Source: Tranquillimonas rosea
GTDB lineage: Bacteria; Pseudomonadota; Alphaproteobacteria; Rhodobacterales; Rhodobacteraceae
Assembly: GCF_900111315.1 (NCBI RefSeq)
Contig: NZ_FOGU01000013.1
Location: forward strand, 39,318-103,317
DNA length: 64,000 bases
Reading direction: 5' to 3'
Shown: piece after piece, positions 33,744 through 43,883 of the stretch
Position numbering within the stretch: the first letter of the stretch is position 1
Layout: each line of letters begins with the position of its first letter
Program-made: the position numbers and the translations under genes
Notes under the pieces: generated by a model
The model's database searches: none
The model's input: only the letters and a program-made list of their open reading frames with translations
What the model was told of the DNA's origin: nothing

Positions 33744-35723
33744 TCACTCGGCCGGCTGGGGATCTGCTACCTTGTCGGTCTCTGCCCTCTCGGCCATGGG
33801 GCGACCGACGATCATCACCACCCCGAACAGCACCGCGATGCCTGCGGGCAGCGTCAGGTACCACGGCACGCCATACCCCGTCGGCACCAGGCCGAGCGCC
33901 AGTGCCACCGCGCCCACCGTCAGGGCGTAGGGGATCTGCGTGCGCACGTGGTCGATGTGGTCCGAGCCCGACGCCACCGACGAGATGATCGTGGTGTCCG
34001 AGATCGGCGAGCAATGGTCGCCCCAGACACTGCCGGCCAGGATCGTGCCGATCGTCGCGTAAAGGATGTGGCCGTCCTCCTCGATAGACAGGCCCGCGTT
34101 CTGCATCAGCGCCCAGATCAGCGGCACCGCCAGCGGCATCAGGATGCCCATCGTGCCCCAACTCGTGCCGACCGCGAACGACACCGCCGCGGACAGGACG
34201 AAAAGAAGGGCCGGCAACCACGCCGGCGCGATCGTGTCGCCCAGGATCGAGACCAGGAAGCTTGCAGTGTGCAGGTCCTCGGCGATGGCCGAGAGCGCCC
34301 AGGCGAGCGTCAGGATGATCATCACGAACAGCACCGACCGCAGCCCGGCGAACCACGCCGCCATAGTCTCGTTCACCGTCAGGATGCGCTGGCCGATGGA
34401 CATGGCGGCGGCCAGGATGACCGATACCAGCGCCGCCCAGACCAGCGCCGTGTTGCCGTCGGCGGACCCCATGATCGCGCGGATGCTGTCGCCGTCGCCG
34501 GTGACGTAGATCCCGGCGGCGACCATCACGATCAGCAGTCCGATGGGCAGGATGGCGTTGATCGAGCGCTGCGGAACGCCCTCTTTCAGCGTCAGCTCGT
34601 CGCCGCCCTCCTCTTCGTCGTCCTCGGTCTGGCCGTCCTTGCGGATGACCTGGCCGGTCTCGAGCGCGCGGCGCTCGGCCTTGGCCATCGGGCCGAAGTC
34701 GCGCCCCGTGGCCCCGACCATGATCACCATCGCCAGCGCGAAGATCGGATAGAAGTTGTAGGGCAGCGCGTTCAGGAAAATCGAATAGGCGCTTTCCGAG
34801 TGTGAGATCTCGCCCATCGCCTCTTCGATAAGGCCCAGCTGATAGCCGATCCAGGTCGAGATGATGGCGATCGAGGCCAGCGGAGCGGCGGTGGAATCGA
34901 CGATGTAGGCCAGCTTTTCCCGGCTGATCCGCATCCGGTCGGTCACCGGCCGCATCGTGTTCCCGACGATCAGCGAGTTCGCGTAGGTCGAAAAGAAGAT
35001 CGCGAAGCCCAGCCCGCAGGATCCCAGCTGCGTGCGGCGCCGCGTCTTTGCCATCGACGCGATCCTTGCGGCAATCGCGTGCGCGCCGCCGTTGCGGTAG
35101 ATGATGCCGATCATGCCACCCATCATCAGCGTGAAGATAACGATCTGCATATGGCTCTTCGCGCCGTTCGGGGGCACCAGCGCCTCGAGCACGTAGATCT
35201 GGATCACGTCCAGCAGCCCGAACCAGATCCCCGAGATCGACAGGCCGTAGGTGAACCACGATCCCAGCGCGATGCCGAGGAACAGGGACGGGATCACCTG
35301 CCGCGTCACCAGCGCTGCGCCGATGGCCAGAAGCGCCGGAAGGATCGACAGCCACGCCGGCAGCGTGGTCGACTGACCTTCGGCCAGGGTCTCGTCGCCG
35401 CGGCTCAGAACCATCGAGAAATCGCCGCCCTGGCCGACGGTCACGTCGCTGACGGTCGCCTGCAGCGTCACCGCCTCGGAGTCGTCGGGCGGAGAGAACG
35501 CGTCGGGCGCGATCTCGTAGCTTTCTCCGGCGACGGTCAGTGTCAGCGGGCCTTCGGGCCGGGCGGCCGCGGTGATCGTCTGGTCGAAGGCGATCCCCGT
35601 CAGCACGACGCGCGGCGGCTCGAACGTGATCTGTCGGGGGGCTCGGTCATCCTGTGCCAGCGCAGCCGAAACGGCGATGGACCACAACGATGCGACGAGG
35701 ATCAGGAGTCGTAGCGGGCGCAT
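33744..35723 (-). CDS. NhaC-type Na+/H+ antiporter with secreted N-terminal domain
   Basis: Antiporter, 659 aa, about 150 residues longer than a plain NhaC protein. Residues 1-23 are a Sec signal peptide ending AALAQDD. Residues ~24-125 form a beta-rich, acidic domain outside the membrane (RQITFEPPRVVLTG, ESYEIAPDAFSPP). The NhaC domain follows from about 130, with some 11-12 helices. Visible family motifs include TLMMGGMIGIIYRNGG and GDHCSPISDTTIISS, with conserved acidic and polar ion-binding residues. A cytoplasmic loop rich in Glu and Asp (~410) splits the two halves. Monocistronic. It exchanges Na+ for H+, or possibly another ion, as some NhaC members exchange malate/lactate. Confidence 0.88.
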   Translation of the reverse strand: MRPLRLLILVASLWSIAVSAALAQDDRAPRQITFEPPRVVLTGIAFDQTITAAARPEGPLTLTVAGESYEIAPDAFSPPDDSEAVTLQATVSDVTVGQGGDFSMVLSRGDETLAEGQSTTLPAWLSILPALLAIGAALVTRQVIPSLFLGIALGSWFTYGLSISGIWFGLLDVIQIYVLEALVPPNGAKSHMQIVIFTLMMGGMIGIIYRNGGAHAIAARIASMAKTRRRTQLGSCGLGFAIFFSTYANSLIVGNTMRPVTDRMRISREKLAYIVDSTAAPLASIAIISTWIGYQLGLIEEAMGEISHSESAYSIFLNALPYNFYPIFALAMVIMVGATGRDFGPMAKAERRALETGQVIRKDGQTEDDEEEGGDELTLKEGVPQRSINAILPIGLLIVMVAAGIYVTGDGDSIRAIMGSADGNTALVWAALVSVILAAAMSIGQRILTVNETMAAWFAGLRSVLFVMIILTLAWALSAIAEDLHTASFLVSILGDTIAPAWLPALLFVLSAAVSFAVGTSWGTMGILMPLAVPLIWALMQNAGLSIEEDGHILYATIGTILAGSVWGDHCSPISDTTIISSVASGSDHIDHVRTQIPYALTVGAVALALGLVPTGYGVPWYLTLPAGIAVLFGVVMIVGRPMAERAETDKVADPQPAE

Positions 35724-36010
35724 GTCATCCTCCGAATTTTCATCGGATGCCCCGCAGTCACACGGCCTCGCGAACTCGTGACAACCTCAGATGACGCTAG
35801 GGTGCGTCGGCAACTCGCCAAGGTTGTTGCTGCCGGGAATTATCCATTCGGCTTATGTTTTCGCGCGAGGGCTTGGGGAAGCTCTCGTAAGGTCGCGAAA
35901 GAATTGGCGAAATCTTTGTGCTGCGAATTGGTCAAAAAAATCGCCGTTTCCTCCCCTCAACCGCGCCGGCGTTCAGGAAATCGCGGTGAAACGTCCCCAT
36001 ACCGCCGGGA

Positions 36011-36916
36011 TCAGCCACCCCCGCAGTCCCCTGACGGGCGCTGGTCGAGGAAGGACATCGTGGCCTGAGCGATCTGCGCCGCGACGGCGGGATCCAGGTG
36101 GAAATGGTGGTCTCCGGCCAGCTCGATCTGCGCGTAGTCGGCGATCAGGGTCTCGGCCAATCCGATCATCTCGGCGACCTTCGGGCGTCGCTGCCTCAGG
36201 CCGTCCGTCCCCCAGACGTTCAGCACGGGACACCCGATCGCGCGCAGCACGCTTTCGATGTCCGCCTGCGTCAGCTTGACGGCGGAACTCGCGAACAGCC
36301 GCGGATCGCCGCGCATCGTGACGCCGCCGAGCCCCTGCTTCAGCGCGCGGTCCGCGAGCGCCTCCGACGTCGCGCGGGAATTGCCCTGCGCGACCCGGCG
36401 CGCGACGTACTCTTCCCGGCTGGCGAATGTGCGCGGCGGGCGGGCCTGCTGCTTGCGCGTCTGCTCGACGAAGGCACGCAGGGTCGACACGAAGCTGCCG
36501 GACGCGACGGGTTCGGGCACCAGCGACTCGAGCGCCACGAGGGCGCGGACACGGTCGGGCTGGGCGGCGCCGAACAGCGCCGCGATGTTGGCGCCGCGCG
36601 AGTGGCCGAGCAGCACGCAGTCGTCCCAGCCCAGCCGGTCCATCACCCCGGCGAGCTGCGGCAGGTCATCCCAGATGTTGTAGGTCGCGTGGGCGGCGCG
36701 ATGGGCGCTCAGGCCCTGCCCGCTCAGGTCGAGCGCAACGACCCGGCACCCGGCAAGACGCGGCGCCAGTTCGCGAAAGCTTTCGGCGTGGTCCATCCAG
36801 CCGTGCAGCGCCAGCACCGGAGTGCCGTCCTCTGGCCCCCATGCCAGCCCCGCAAGGCGGAGGCCGTCGACCTCCCACGCGCAGGGCTTCGGGTCATTCG
36901 TCCGGTCGGTGGTCAT
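36011..36916 (-). CDS. Alpha/beta hydrolase
   Basis: Soluble alpha/beta-hydrolase, 301 aa. The oxyanion motif is LALHGWMDHAESF (residue 36 on), the nucleophile elbow is GHSRGAN with S106, an acid is probably in VWGTDGLRQ, and the catalytic His is in AGDHHFHLD. The ATG at 36916 is selected because the residues before it lack conservation; GAAGGG lies upstream at long spacing. It is similar to serine hydrolases of the MhpC/esterase type. It is followed upstream on the same strand by rarA with an 86-bp gap. The substrate is not predictable. Confidence 0.85.
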   Translation of the reverse strand: MTTDRTNDPKPCAWEVDGLRLAGLAWGPEDGTPVLALHGWMDHAESFRELAPRLAGCRVVALDLSGQGLSAHRAAHATYNIWDDLPQLAGVMDRLGWDDCVLLGHSRGANIAALFGAAQPDRVRALVALESLVPEPVASGSFVSTLRAFVEQTRKQQARPPRTFASREEYVARRVAQGNSRATSEALADRALKQGLGGVTMRGDPRLFASSAVKLTQADIESVLRAIGCPVLNVWGTDGLRQRRPKVAEMIGLAETLIADYAQIELAGDHHFHLDPAVAAQIAQATMSFLDQRPSGDCGGG

Positions 36917-37002
36917 CTGCAAGCCGCCCTTCTGTCCGCCTCCGCATCGGGTCATAGCGCAACCGCGCGCCCCGATACCATCGCCCCGCCGGTGCAACCC
37001 GC

Positions 37003-38307
37003 TCAGAACGTGCGGGGTGGCTTGCGGCCCGAAACGGCCTCCCAGTAGGCGTCCGCCCGGCTCTCGAAAGTCGGGCTGGTCCGCGCATCGCTCTGGTAGA
37101 AGCGGCCGGCCTCGACGCCCGGCGCATAGTCCTGCTCGACCCAGCCGCGCGGGTCGTCATGGGGCAAGCGGTAGCCCACATGCCCCAGGTCTCGCGCCCC
37201 GGCATAGTGGGCGTCGCGCAGATGCAGCGGGACATCGATCGGCGCCTCGTTGGCCACGGCGGCCATCGCGGCCGAGATGCCCCGGCAGGCCGAGGTAGAT
37301 TTCGGCGCGCGCGCCACGTGAAGCGCGGCGTGCGACAGGATGATCTGCGCCTCGGGATAGCCGATCATCTCGACCGATTGCGCGGCGGCCACGGCGGTCT
37401 GCAACGCGGTGTTGTCGGCCAGCCCCACGTCCTCGGACGCGTGGATCATGATCCGGCGGGCGATATAGCGCGGGTCCTCGCCCGCATGGATCAGCCGCGC
37501 CAGCCAGTAGAGCGTCGCATCCGGGTCCGAACCGCGCATCGACTTCACGAAGGCCGAGATGACGTCATAGTGCTGATCGCCCGAACGGTCGTGGTTCACG
37601 GCGGCGGCCTGGTAGGCATCGGCCAGCATCTCGTCCGTGATCTCGACCGTCCGGCCTTCGCCATGACCGACGGCCAGGCTTTCCAGCGTCATCAGCGCCC
37701 GGCGCGCATCCCCGCCCGAGCGTCCGGCCACCATCCGCTTGTGAGCATCCGACAGGCGGACGTCGATCCCGGCGGCCGCGAGGTGGCCCAGCCCGCGGTC
37801 GATGACCCGTTCCATGTCCTCGATCGTGAGCGGCTCGAGCTTGAGGATGGTCGACCGCGACACGAGCGCCTTCGGAAGTGCGTGATACGGGTTCTGCGTG
37901 GTCGCGCCCATGAAATCCGCGACCCCGTCCTCGCAGATGCTCAGCAGGTCGTCGGCCTGCGTCGCGCTGAAACGGTGCACCTCGTCCACGAAGATCAGGG
38001 TCGGACGGCTGCGCGCCTCGTCGGCGATCCGCCGGATCTCCTTCACCCCGGCGCGGGTCGCGTGAAGCGGACAGAAATCCTTGCCCAGCATGTTGCCAAC
38101 GGCGCGCGCGATGGACGTCTTGCCGATACCGGGCGGCCCGTAGAGCACCGTGCTTCCAAGGCGCCGGGCCGCGATCCGGCGGCGCAGCACCGACTCCGGC
38201 GCGACCAGGTGATCCTGCCCGATGACATCGTCGAGCGTGGTCGGCCGCAGCGCTGCGGCCAGCGGCTGATCCCCGTGCGAGGGGGCCGTGTCGAACAGGT
38301 CGGTCAT
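37003..38307 (-). CDS. rarA: Replication-associated AAA+ ATPase RarA (MgsA)
   Basis: Clamp-loader-like AAA+ ATPase, 434 aa, acting at stalled replication forks with SSB. Walker A is GPPGIGKTS (57-65), Walker B LIFVDEVHRF (D108, E109), sensor 1 is in IGATTQNP-like FMGATTQNPYHAL, and the Arg finger is in VSRSTIL. The C-terminal MgsA domain contains KSMRGSDPDATLYWLARL and GLADNTALQTAVAAAQ. The ATG at 38307 has GGAGAG at good spacing. Length and motifs match bacterial RarA well. Neighbours are unrelated, as expected for a housekeeping gene. Confidence 0.96.
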   Translation of the reverse strand: MTDLFDTAPSHGDQPLAAALRPTTLDDVIGQDHLVAPESVLRRRIAARRLGSTVLYGPPGIGKTSIARAVGNMLGKDFCPLHATRAGVKEIRRIADEARSRPTLIFVDEVHRFSATQADDLLSICEDGVADFMGATTQNPYHALPKALVSRSTILKLEPLTIEDMERVIDRGLGHLAAAGIDVRLSDAHKRMVAGRSGGDARRALMTLESLAVGHGEGRTVEITDEMLADAYQAAAVNHDRSGDQHYDVISAFVKSMRGSDPDATLYWLARLIHAGEDPRYIARRIMIHASEDVGLADNTALQTAVAAAQSVEMIGYPEAQIILSHAALHVARAPKSTSACRGISAAMAAVANEAPIDVPLHLRDAHYAGARDLGHVGYRLPHDDPRGWVEQDYAPGVEAGRFYQSDARTSPTFESRADAYWEAVSGRKPPRTF

Positions 38308-38403
38308 CAGGTCTCTCCGGTGCGGGCGCGGGATCGGCACGCTCCTATCACGCCACGCGCGTCGAACCATTTCCGCCGGAAAGGTTTCCGGGATCCGGAC
38401 ACG

Positions 38404-39540
38404 TCAGGCCGGCAGGACCGCCCCCTCGGCGACAACGGCCGGATCGGGACGGATCGCGCGGGGAAATGAGACCCAGAACGTCGCCCCCTGCCCGGCGGCC
38501 GATGCGAACCCGATCTCTCCGCCCATCCGCTCGGTCAGGTCCTTGCTGATGGCAAGGCCCAGACCGCTGCCGCCGGCGCTCCGCGCGTCCGACCCGTCCA
38601 CCTGCGAAAACCTCTTGAAGATCCGGTCGTGGTGCTCTTCCGCGATGCCGATGCCGGTGTCGGTCACCGACACTTTCACCAGATCCGCCCCCTCCGACAC
38701 CTCGACGTGAACCGCCGCACCCTTTTCGGAGAACTTCAGCGCGTTGGCGATGAGATTCCCGAGAATTTGCTGAAAGCGATCCTCGTCCACGTGGATATAG
38801 GTGTCCACCGAGCCGCCGCGCTGTGCCAGCGTGACGCCATAGGACCCGGCGAGAGCCTGATTCCGCAGGACCGCGTCGCCGACGAGCGCCCGCAGTTGAT
38901 GGGACCGGCTGTCGAGCGACAGGCGACCCGACGAGAGCTTTTCGAAGTCCAGCAGGTCATCGACCAGCTTCATCAGGCTTTGACAATTCCTCACTGCGAT
39001 CTCGGTGGCGTTGTCGACGGCGGGCGACAACGTGCCGAGTTCACCGCTCTTGATCAGGGACAGCGGCCCGTAGACGGCCGTGAGCGGCGTCCGCAGCTCG
39101 TGGCTCACGGTCGCGATGAACTCCGCCTTCAGGCGTTCGACGCGCTTGCGCTCGGTGATATCGCGGACGACGCTCACGAACACCCGCTTGCCCTCATGGT
39201 GCGCCTCGGTCAGCCCGACCTCGATCGGGAAGATCTCGCCGTCGCGCCGCTTCCCTTCCAACTCGGGCCGCATCCCGATCAGCTTGGCCTTGCCGCTGGT
39301 CGAATAGTTCCTGAGATAGGTGTCGTGCCACTCGGCATGGGACGCCGGCATGAGGACATTGATCTTCTGGCCGATCATCTCGTCCGCCGTGTATCCGAAC
39401 ATCGTCTCGGCCGACTTGTTGAAAGTCATGATACGGCCGTACTCGTCGATGCAGATGATGCCGTCCGCGACAACGTCGAGAATGGCGCTGTTATACCCCA
39501 TCACGGCGTCATGTTCCCTTCTGGCAGCCGTTATCGTCAC
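38404..39540 (-). CDS. PAS-domain histidine kinase, FixL-like
   Basis: Soluble sensor kinase, 378 aa, without membrane helices. A single PAS domain (about 16-130) contains ADGIICIDEYGRIMTFN and FGYTADEMIGQ. Position H72 (EWHDTYLRNY) aligns with the haem-ligating His of FixL, but the adjacent Arg pattern is shifted by one. The HisKA domain has H147 in ATVSHELRTPLTA, and the ATPase domain has NLIANALKFS, DTGIGIAEEH and GGSGLGLAISK. No response regulator is next to it, so the partner is elsewhere. Redox or oxygen sensing is possible but unproven; HD pairs also occur in non-haem PAS domains. Confidence 0.9.
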   Translation of the reverse strand: MTITAARREHDAVMGYNSAILDVVADGIICIDEYGRIMTFNKSAETMFGYTADEMIGQKINVLMPASHAEWHDTYLRNYSTSGKAKLIGMRPELEGKRRDGEIFPIEVGLTEAHHEGKRVFVSVVRDITERKRVERLKAEFIATVSHELRTPLTAVYGPLSLIKSGELGTLSPAVDNATEIAVRNCQSLMKLVDDLLDFEKLSSGRLSLDSRSHQLRALVGDAVLRNQALAGSYGVTLAQRGGSVDTYIHVDEDRFQQILGNLIANALKFSEKGAAVHVEVSEGADLVKVSVTDTGIGIAEEHHDRIFKRFSQVDGSDARSAGGSGLGLAISKDLTERMGGEIGFASAAGQGATFWVSFPRAIRPDPAVVAEGAVLPA

Positions 39541-39687
39541 TTGGAACGCTGCGGCCTAAAGAGGCCGGAATTACGGAGAGTCAACAGAGATGAAGCGATA
39601 CTGGCAGGCCCGAGACAGAACGCCGCACTCCGTCCCTCGCGACACCGCGCGGCTTGAGCGGAGCGTGTACGCCCGATGGACGCCGCT

Positions 39688-40635
39688 TCACTTCGGCTCG
39701 CGCCCGCGCAGGGCCCGCGCGAGGCGGCGGATGCGGATGGCGCGGTTCAGTTCGCCGCCGAAGATCAGGATCAGCGCGGCGAGATACATGAAGTAGAGGG
39801 CCGCGATGATACCGGCGAGCCCGGCATAATAGCTGGAATAGGCCGCGTAGCTCGACAGGTAGTAGGAAAAGACCGCGGTCAGCGCGGTCCACGCCGAGAC
39901 GGTGAAGACGACGCCGGGCCAGATGCTCGAGAACCGGGTGCGGCGGGCCGGCAGGAACACATGCGCCACGAACAGCGCGACCAGCAGGATGACTCCCGCC
40001 GCCGGGTAGCGCACAAGGCTGACCTTGACCGAGGACGGATCGAACCCCGGCATTAGCATGTGCAGCCATGACCCGGCCCGCGGCGCCAGCACCAGCAGGT
40101 AGCCGACCAGCACAAGCACGAGGCCGGCCAGAACGACTGTCAGGCTCTGCACCGCATAGAGCACGATCGCCGACCGGGTCTCGCGCACGCCGTAGGACCG
40201 GTTGAGGCCGACGCGCACACCGTCGACGCCGCCCACTGCGAACCAGATCGTCAGCAGGATACCGATACTGAGAACGCCGCCGCGCTGCACCGACATGACC
40301 TGCTGCACCTCAGAGACGATCGGCTCGACCAGGGCGGTCGGCACGATCGCGATCAGGAAATCGGTCAGGTCGTCGGCCATCGACTTGTCGCCGAAGAACG
40401 CGGTGAGCGAACTGGTGAAGATCAGGAACGGGAAGATCGCGAGCAACATGCGGAACGCCACGTTGCCCGCCAGCCCGAAGGCGTCGTCGCTCCAGAGCCG
40501 CAGCACCGCTTCGCGCAGCACCGCCACGGCGACGCGCCAGCCGGTGCCGGTGAGCAGGTCCTCGGGACGGGAGCTGACGACACCGTGGGTGAGGACCGCG
40601 TCGCGCACGGTCTCGTTCCCTGCCCTCGTCTTCAT
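39688..40635 (-). CDS. YihY/UPF0761-family inner-membrane protein
   Basis: Integral membrane protein, 315 aa, with six hydrophobic segments. The YihY (formerly called RNase BN) pattern is visible: DDAFGLAGNVAFRMLLAIFP-type first helix, FAVGGVDGVRVGLNRSYGV and YYAGLAGIIAALYFMYLAALILIFGGELN split at the end of the domain. An N-terminal cytoplasmic stretch of ~55 residues precedes the first helix. The ATG at 40635 follows a weak ribosome site. The family is now considered not to be a ribonuclease; a transporter- or cell-envelope-related function is suspected. It is divergent from the hybrid kinase at 41067 with a 431-bp gap. Confidence 0.88.
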   Translation of the reverse strand: MKTRAGNETVRDAVLTHGVVSSRPEDLLTGTGWRVAVAVLREAVLRLWSDDAFGLAGNVAFRMLLAIFPFLIFTSSLTAFFGDKSMADDLTDFLIAIVPTALVEPIVSEVQQVMSVQRGGVLSIGILLTIWFAVGGVDGVRVGLNRSYGVRETRSAIVLYAVQSLTVVLAGLVLVLVGYLLVLAPRAGSWLHMLMPGFDPSSVKVSLVRYPAAGVILLVALFVAHVFLPARRTRFSSIWPGVVFTVSAWTALTAVFSYYLSSYAAYSSYYAGLAGIIAALYFMYLAALILIFGGELNRAIRIRRLARALRGREPK

Positions 40636-41066
40636 GTCCGTCCCCTGCCCACGACCTTCATCGCCCGTTCGTCTCGTTGCACCGTCGCGGTCCGCCACCG
40701 GAACCGACGCAGGTAAATTGAGCCCGCGCGACCGCTCCGCCAAGCCCGTGCCGCGTTGGGCACGCCCGAGACGGGCGAAAGTTCCGGCCGCGCCGGGACT
40801 CAGCACGCCCACGCGACGGGACCGGACCACGCAAATAGTCTGCAAAGATTCTTGCGCGACCAAGACCCGTGTCATTCGCGAATATTCGCCGCTCGCCGGA
40901 GTGGGGAGACGCCGCGCGCCTTCAGCGCCCCGGCGGTCCACCGGCGGCGCGACAGGAGTATTGATCGAGGGGGTGATCCATTGGCCGACGCTGAGAGAAC
41001 CGGTTCGCCTTCGCGCCGCGCGTTCGTGTGTTCGCCCGCCGCGCCGCCGGCGCCCGGTGCTCCGAG
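40636..41066. other. Divergent intergenic region of 431 bp
   Basis: Non-coding region between the yihY-like gene and the hybrid kinase. It is locally less GC-rich near 40830-40890 and holds a perfect 12-bp palindrome GCGAATATTCGC (40878-40889), which could be an operator. Apparent reading frames here lack conserved features and are judged non-coding. Confidence 0.5.
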
Positions 41067-43883
41067 ATGATCGGGTCGAACGCGTCCTCGCGGCTGGACG
41101 GCGCCGCGGCGCGCGTGGCGTCGGCCCTGGGCGCGGCCCGGTCGGTGCAGGCGCGGTTTCTTCTCTATGTCGCGCCCCTCGTGGTGGTGTCCATCGCGCT
41201 GGCCTTCGGCATCTACGAGGTGATCGCGGGGCGCACCGCCGAGGAACAGCTGCGCAACAAGCTCGACCGCCTGGCTTCGATCCAGGCATCGGTGCTCTCG
41301 CGGCCGATGTGGAACATCGCCGACAGCCAGGTCGAGCTGATCGTCCAGGCGCTGATGAGCGACAGCGACGTGGTCGGCGCCGTGGTGCGCGACCAGAGCG
41401 GCAGCCTGGTCGCAAGGGCGGGGGCGGGCATGGATCCGGCGGCGGCCTACAGCGCCGAGGTCTCGATCCTGCACGGCGACGGGCAGGAAGCGCGACAGAT
41501 CGGAACGCTGGGCCTGACGCTCAGCGACGCCCGCATCAATGCCTATGCGCGCCAGCGTCTCGCGCTCGCTGCGGTGTTGGCGCTGGTGCTGCTGGGCGCG
41601 ACCGTGGGGGCGGCGCTCGTCGCGAACCGTCGGGTGATCGGCCGGCCGCTGGGACTGCTGCTCGACAGCATACACCGCGTCCGGGCGGGCGAGCGGCACG
41701 CCTATGTCGACTGGCCGAGCGGCGACGAGATCGGGCGCGTCGTCACCGCCTTCAACGACATGCAGCGCAAGCAGGAGCGCACACAGGCCCAACTGCGCGA
41801 GGCCAACGAACGGCTCGAGAGCCGGGTGGCCGAGCGCACGGCCAAGCTCGCCGACGCCGAGGCCGAGGCGCAGGAGGCGCGTGGGCGCCTGATCGACGCG
41901 ATCGAGAACATCTCGGAAGGCTTCGCCCTGTTCGACGAGCGAGACCGCCTGATCGTCGCCAACGGCCGTTACCGTGAGGTGATGCTGGGGGCCGAGGACG
42001 CCCCGCTCGACACCGGCACGCCCTTTCGCTCGCTCTTGCGCCGGGCCTCCGGGTCGGGCCGGTTTCCGGGCGCGCGGGCCGATGCGGCGGGGTGGATCGA
42101 CCGGCAGGCCGAGCGCTATCGGCAGGCGGGCGACGCCTTCGTGCAGTCCACCGGCGACAAACGCTGGCACCAGGTCGGCTACCGCGCGACAGGCAGCGGC
42201 GGCCGCGTTGCGGTGCACTCGGACATCTCGGAACAGAAACGCATCTCGGACGAGTTGCAGGAGGCCAAGGACAGCGCCGAGGCCGCCAACGAGGCCAAAA
42301 GCGCGTTCCTGGCCACTATGAGCCACGAGATCCGCACGCCGCTGAATGCCATCGTCGGGATGAGCACGCTGCTTCAGGCGACGCGGCTGGACGACGAGCA
42401 GCAGGATCACGCGCAGACGATCTCGGCCGCGGCCGGCACGCTGCTGACGATCATCAACGACATCCTCGACTTCTCGAAGGTCGAGGCCGGCGCGCTGGAA
42501 CTGGAGCGGATTCCGATCGACCTGCCCGACACCGCCGAGTCGACGGTCGAGCTGGTCGCGTCACGGGCCGCCGAAAAGGGGATCGGCCTGGGCTGCCACG
42601 TGCAGTCCGACGTGCCCGCGGGCGTGATCGGCGATCCGGTGCGGCTGAAGCAGATCCTGCTGAACCTGCTGAACAACGCGGTGAAATTCACCGAAGAGGG
42701 CGAGGTTGTGCTGACGCTTTCCAGCTCCCGCCCCGCGCCGGCGCTTTCCGAAGGCGAGACGACGCTCCTGACTCTGAGTGTGCGCGACACCGGCGTCGGC
42801 ATCCCGGAGGACCGGCTCGACCGGTTGTTCAAGTCGTTCAGCCAGGTCGACGCCTCGACCACGCGCCGCTTCGGGGGGACGGGGCTGGGGCTTGTCATCA
42901 CCAAGCGCCTGGTCGAGCTGATGGGCGGCGAGATCACGGTCGAAAGCACATTCGGCCGGGGCACCACCTTCACCGTCACCATCCCCTGCGAGGCCGCGCC
43001 GCTGCCGGATCGGGTGGCCCGCGAACGGCGGGCGCGGGCGATCCGCGGGGCGCACGTGCTGGTGGTGGACGACAACCCGACCAACCGCCTGATCCTTGCC
43101 GAGAAGCTCAGGGGCTGGGAACTCAGGCCCCATGTCGTCGCGACGCCGGACGAAGCGCTGGATCGGGTCGCCGTCGGCGAGCGCTTCGACGTTGCGCTCA
43201 TCGACTTCGACATGCCCGGAATGAACGGGCTCGAGCTTTCGCGGCGCCTGCGGGGTGGCCCGGCCAAAGCGATGCCGCTGGTCATGTTCACCTCGGTCGC
43301 GCCGGCCGATGCCCAGTTCCGCGCCGGGATCGAGGCTGTCGGCTTCGCCGCCGTGCTCTCGAAACCCGCCAAGACCGGGCACCTCCTGAACGCGATGGCG
43401 ACGGCCATCGCGCCGGACGAGGCCCGCGACGCCCGCGACGGCACCCCGCCGGCAACCGTCCTGCCGGAAGAGGCGAAGGATCTGGCGATCCTGCTGGTCG
43501 ACGACAACCGGATGAACCGCAAGGTCGGCCAGAAGATCCTCAAGCGTCTCGGCTACGACCCGACGATCGCGAAATCGGGCGAGGACGCCATCGAACGCTG
43601 CGCGGCCGAGCGGTTCGATGTGGTGCTGATGGATATCGAGATGCCGGACATGGACGGCGTGACCGCCACCGGCGAGATCCGCGCCCGCCTGCCGGCGGAG
43701 ACGCGGCCCTATATCGTCGCCCTGACCGCCAACGCGATGGCGTCCGACCGGGAAAGCTATCTGCGTGCCGGGATGGACGACTACCTCAGCAAGCCACTCG
43801 ACCAAGTGGCGCTGATCGACAGCCTCCGCCGCGGCGCGCAGCTGCGTCATCGCGATGCCGGCAACGAGGCGGAACCGACATGA
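41067..43883 (+). CDS. Hybrid sensor histidine kinase with two receiver domains
   Basis: Membrane kinase, 938 aa. Transmembrane helix 1 is at about 31-50, a periplasmic sensor at 51-165 contains [20 protein letters not shown], and helix 2 is at about 165-190. A HAMP domain and coiled coil follow, then a PAS domain (~275-395) with [24 protein letters not shown] start. HisKA has H420 in [14 protein letters not shown], and the ATPase domain has NLLNNAVKF and [11 protein letters not shown]. Receiver 1 has D713 in [12 protein letters not shown] and receiver 2 has D856 in [12 protein letters not shown]. The stop overlaps the ATG of the Hpt gene. This is the BarA/ArcB-like first step of a phosphorelay whose output protein is encoded two genes on. 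Confidence 0.93.
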   Translation: MIGSNASSRLDGAAARVASALGAARSVQARFLLYVAPLVVVSIALAFGIYEVIAGRTAEEQLRNKLDRLASIQASVLSRPMWNIADSQVELIVQALMSDSDVVGAVVRDQSGSLVARAGAGMDPAAAYSAEVSILHGDGQEARQIGTLGLTLSDARINAYARQRLALAAVLALVLLGATVGAALVANRRVIGRPLGLLLDSIHRVRAGERHAYVDWPSGDEIGRVVTAFNDMQRKQERTQAQLREANERLESRVAERTAKLADAEAEAQEARGRLIDAIENISEGFALFDERDRLIVANGRYREVMLGAEDAPLDTGTPFRSLLRRASGSGRFPGARADAAGWIDRQAERYRQAGDAFVQSTGDKRWHQVGYRATGSGGRVAVHSDISEQKRISDELQEAKDSAEAANEAKSAFLATMSHEIRTPLNAIVGMSTLLQATRLDDEQQDHAQTISAAAGTLLTIINDILDFSKVEAGALELERIPIDLPDTAESTVELVASRAAEKGIGLGCHVQSDVPAGVIGDPVRLKQILLNLLNNAVKFTEEGEVVLTLSSSRPAPALSEGETTLLTLSVRDTGVGIPEDRLDRLFKSFSQVDASTTRRFGGTGLGLVITKRLVELMGGEITVESTFGRGTTFTVTIPCEAAPLPDRVARERRARAIRGAHVLVVDDNPTNRLILAEKLRGWELRPHVVATPDEALDRVAVGERFDVALIDFDMPGMNGLELSRRLRGGPAKAMPLVMFTSVAPADAQFRAGIEAVGFAAVLSKPAKTGHLLNAMATAIAPDEARDARDGTPPATVLPEEAKDLAILLVDDNRMNRKVGQKILKRLGYDPTIAKSGEDAIERCAAERFDVVLMDIEMPDMDGVTATGEIRARLPAETRPYIVALTANAMASDRESYLRAGMDDYLSKPLDQVALIDSLRRGAQLRHRDAGNEAEPT

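Noticed and set aside
32227..35355. 1042-codon minus-strand frame spanning tctE, the binding protein and nhaC
   Set aside because: It crosses two operons in opposite orientation and shows no recognisable protein family; long spurious frames are expected at this GC content.
35778..36279. Plus-strand frames upstream of nhaC and over the hydrolase 3' end
   Set aside because: They run through an AT-rich promoter region and into the antisense of the hydrolase; the peptide shows no conserved pattern.
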